This document shows, in pieces, positions 63,576-64,000 of a DNA stretch of 64,000 bases. Made by a program: the position numbers and the translations under genes. The notes under the pieces are model-generated. The model ran no database searches. It had not been told where the DNA came from and saw only the letters and a list, made by a program, of their open reading frames with translations. Source of the DNA: Methylobacter sp. (GTDB taxonomy: Bacteria; Pseudomonadota; Gammaproteobacteria; Methylococcales; Methylomonadaceae); the NCBI GenBank assembly GCA_030653985.1, contig JAURYJ010000017.1, positions 1-64,000 on the forward strand, written 5' to 3'. How positions within the stretch are numbered: position 1 is the stretch's first letter; every line of letters starts with the position of its first letter.

Positions 63576-64000
63576 TGTCAATGGCCAACAGAATTGAGCC
63601 ATTTTCGGCCATTAATATTGAGCCACTTTTCCAGAGAAAAATCACTTATTCAGCTTTGATTTCAGTCGATAGCTTTCCCCTCCCAACATAAAAATGTGTG
63701 AATGATGGATAATTCTGTCAACAATAGGCACGGCGATATTACCGTCAAAGAAAAACTCTCCCCAGTGGGTAAATTCCTTATTTGTGGTCAAGATGATTGA
63801 TCGGTATTCATACAGGGCATTAATCAGCTGAAACAGGTTGTGCATACCATTTTTATTCATCGGCAGGTAGCCGAGTTCATCAATAATTAACAGGTCAAAC
63901 TTAAGCAGCTGATTAATCTTCTTTTTTAGCTCACCTTTTAATTCCGCCAGTTCCAGCACTTCAATCAAGGTCAGCGCCGTACTGAAACAGACCTTGTAAC
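63576..64000 (-). mobile_element. IS21-family element, partial, inserted into the IS4-family transposase
   Basis: The element appears to start with TGTCAATGGCC (63576). Two tandem 24-bp units (starting GGCCAACAGAATTGAGCCA at 63583 and GGCCATTAATATTGAGCCA at 63607) are typical of the multiple terminal repeats at IS21 ends. The istB gene runs leftwards to 63642. The element continues beyond the window. Confidence 0.75.
63642..64000 (-). CDS. istB: IS21-family helper ATPase IstB, partial
   Basis: C-terminal part of IstB, the AAA+ ATPase that assists the IstA transposase. The frame is open to the window end; reading inward from 64000 gives YKVCFSTALTLIEVLEL, the usual region before Walker B, which is LLIIDELGYLP. 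The start lies outside the window. It ends QLKS... with SYRLKSKLNK, a common IstB end. The partner istA should lie further right. Confidence 0.9.
   Translation of the reverse strand, partial: YKVCFSTALTLIEVLELAELKGELKKKINQLLKFDLLIIDELGYLPMNKNGMHNLFQLINALYEYRSIILTTNKEFTHWGEFFFDGNIAVPIVDRIIHHSHIFMLGGESYRLKSKLNK

Overview
The window reads as a chromosomal segment of a gammaproteobacterium. A methanotroph-type (Methylococcales) host is my best guess, from the gene combination and the dense short palindromic repeats, but no methane-oxidation gene is present to prove it. No rRNA, tRNA or CRISPR array was recognised.

Layout. 1-8 kb: an HtrA/DegP periplasmic protease, topoisomerase III (topB, reverse strand), the nucleotide nucleosidase ppnN, a small lipoprotein, then a cold-shock protein followed by an RRM RNA-binding protein. 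A gene-poor stretch with three DnaA-box-like 9-mers follows. 8.0-25.3 kb (all reverse strand): a compact aryl polyene pigment operon. It has an aromatic ammonia-lyase, a ligase-dehydratase fusion, two carrier proteins, two complete ketosynthases plus a third ketosynthase-like protein, a ketoreductase, a second dehydratase, a thioesterase, acyl- and glycosyltransferases, an MMPL exporter with a LolA-like partner, lipoproteins and a flavoprotein with halogenase-type motifs. 25.7-28.4 kb: modABC plus a solo molbindin, behind a candidate ModE operator. 28.6-35.1 kb: cusCBA copper/silver efflux and a small lipoprotein. 35.3-38.7 kb: a PfkB-family sugar kinase and a gspA-gspB pair.

39.1-61.9 kb (forward strand) is a complete but divergent type VI secretion (T6SS) locus. 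The order is tssB, tssC, a tube-like protein, tssK, tssE, a VgrG-like hub, a separate beta-helix spike, tssF, tssL, a small unknown gene, tssG, a TssA/IglI-like gene, a PAAR-like DUF4280 gene, a degenerate ANL-superfamily (adenylate-forming-like) gene, a class 3 lipase, clpV, tssM, a TssJ/IglE-like lipoprotein and an unknown membrane-active-looking protein. The two strongest oddities are the split hub/spike and the ANL protein, which has lost its ATP-binding and catalytic motifs but keeps the fold outline.

62-64 kb is mobile DNA. It holds a helix-turn-helix/coiled-coil protein with an internal 63-bp duplication and a short signal-peptide ORF cut by an IS50/Tn5-like IS4-family element. That element is itself cut by an IS21-family element running off the end.

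Across the first 35 kb, at least five families of short inverted repeats recur. They fill gaps inside otherwise overlapping operons. Three sit in frame inside genes (topB, a DUF3261 lipoprotein, cusC) and are translated as extra peptide.
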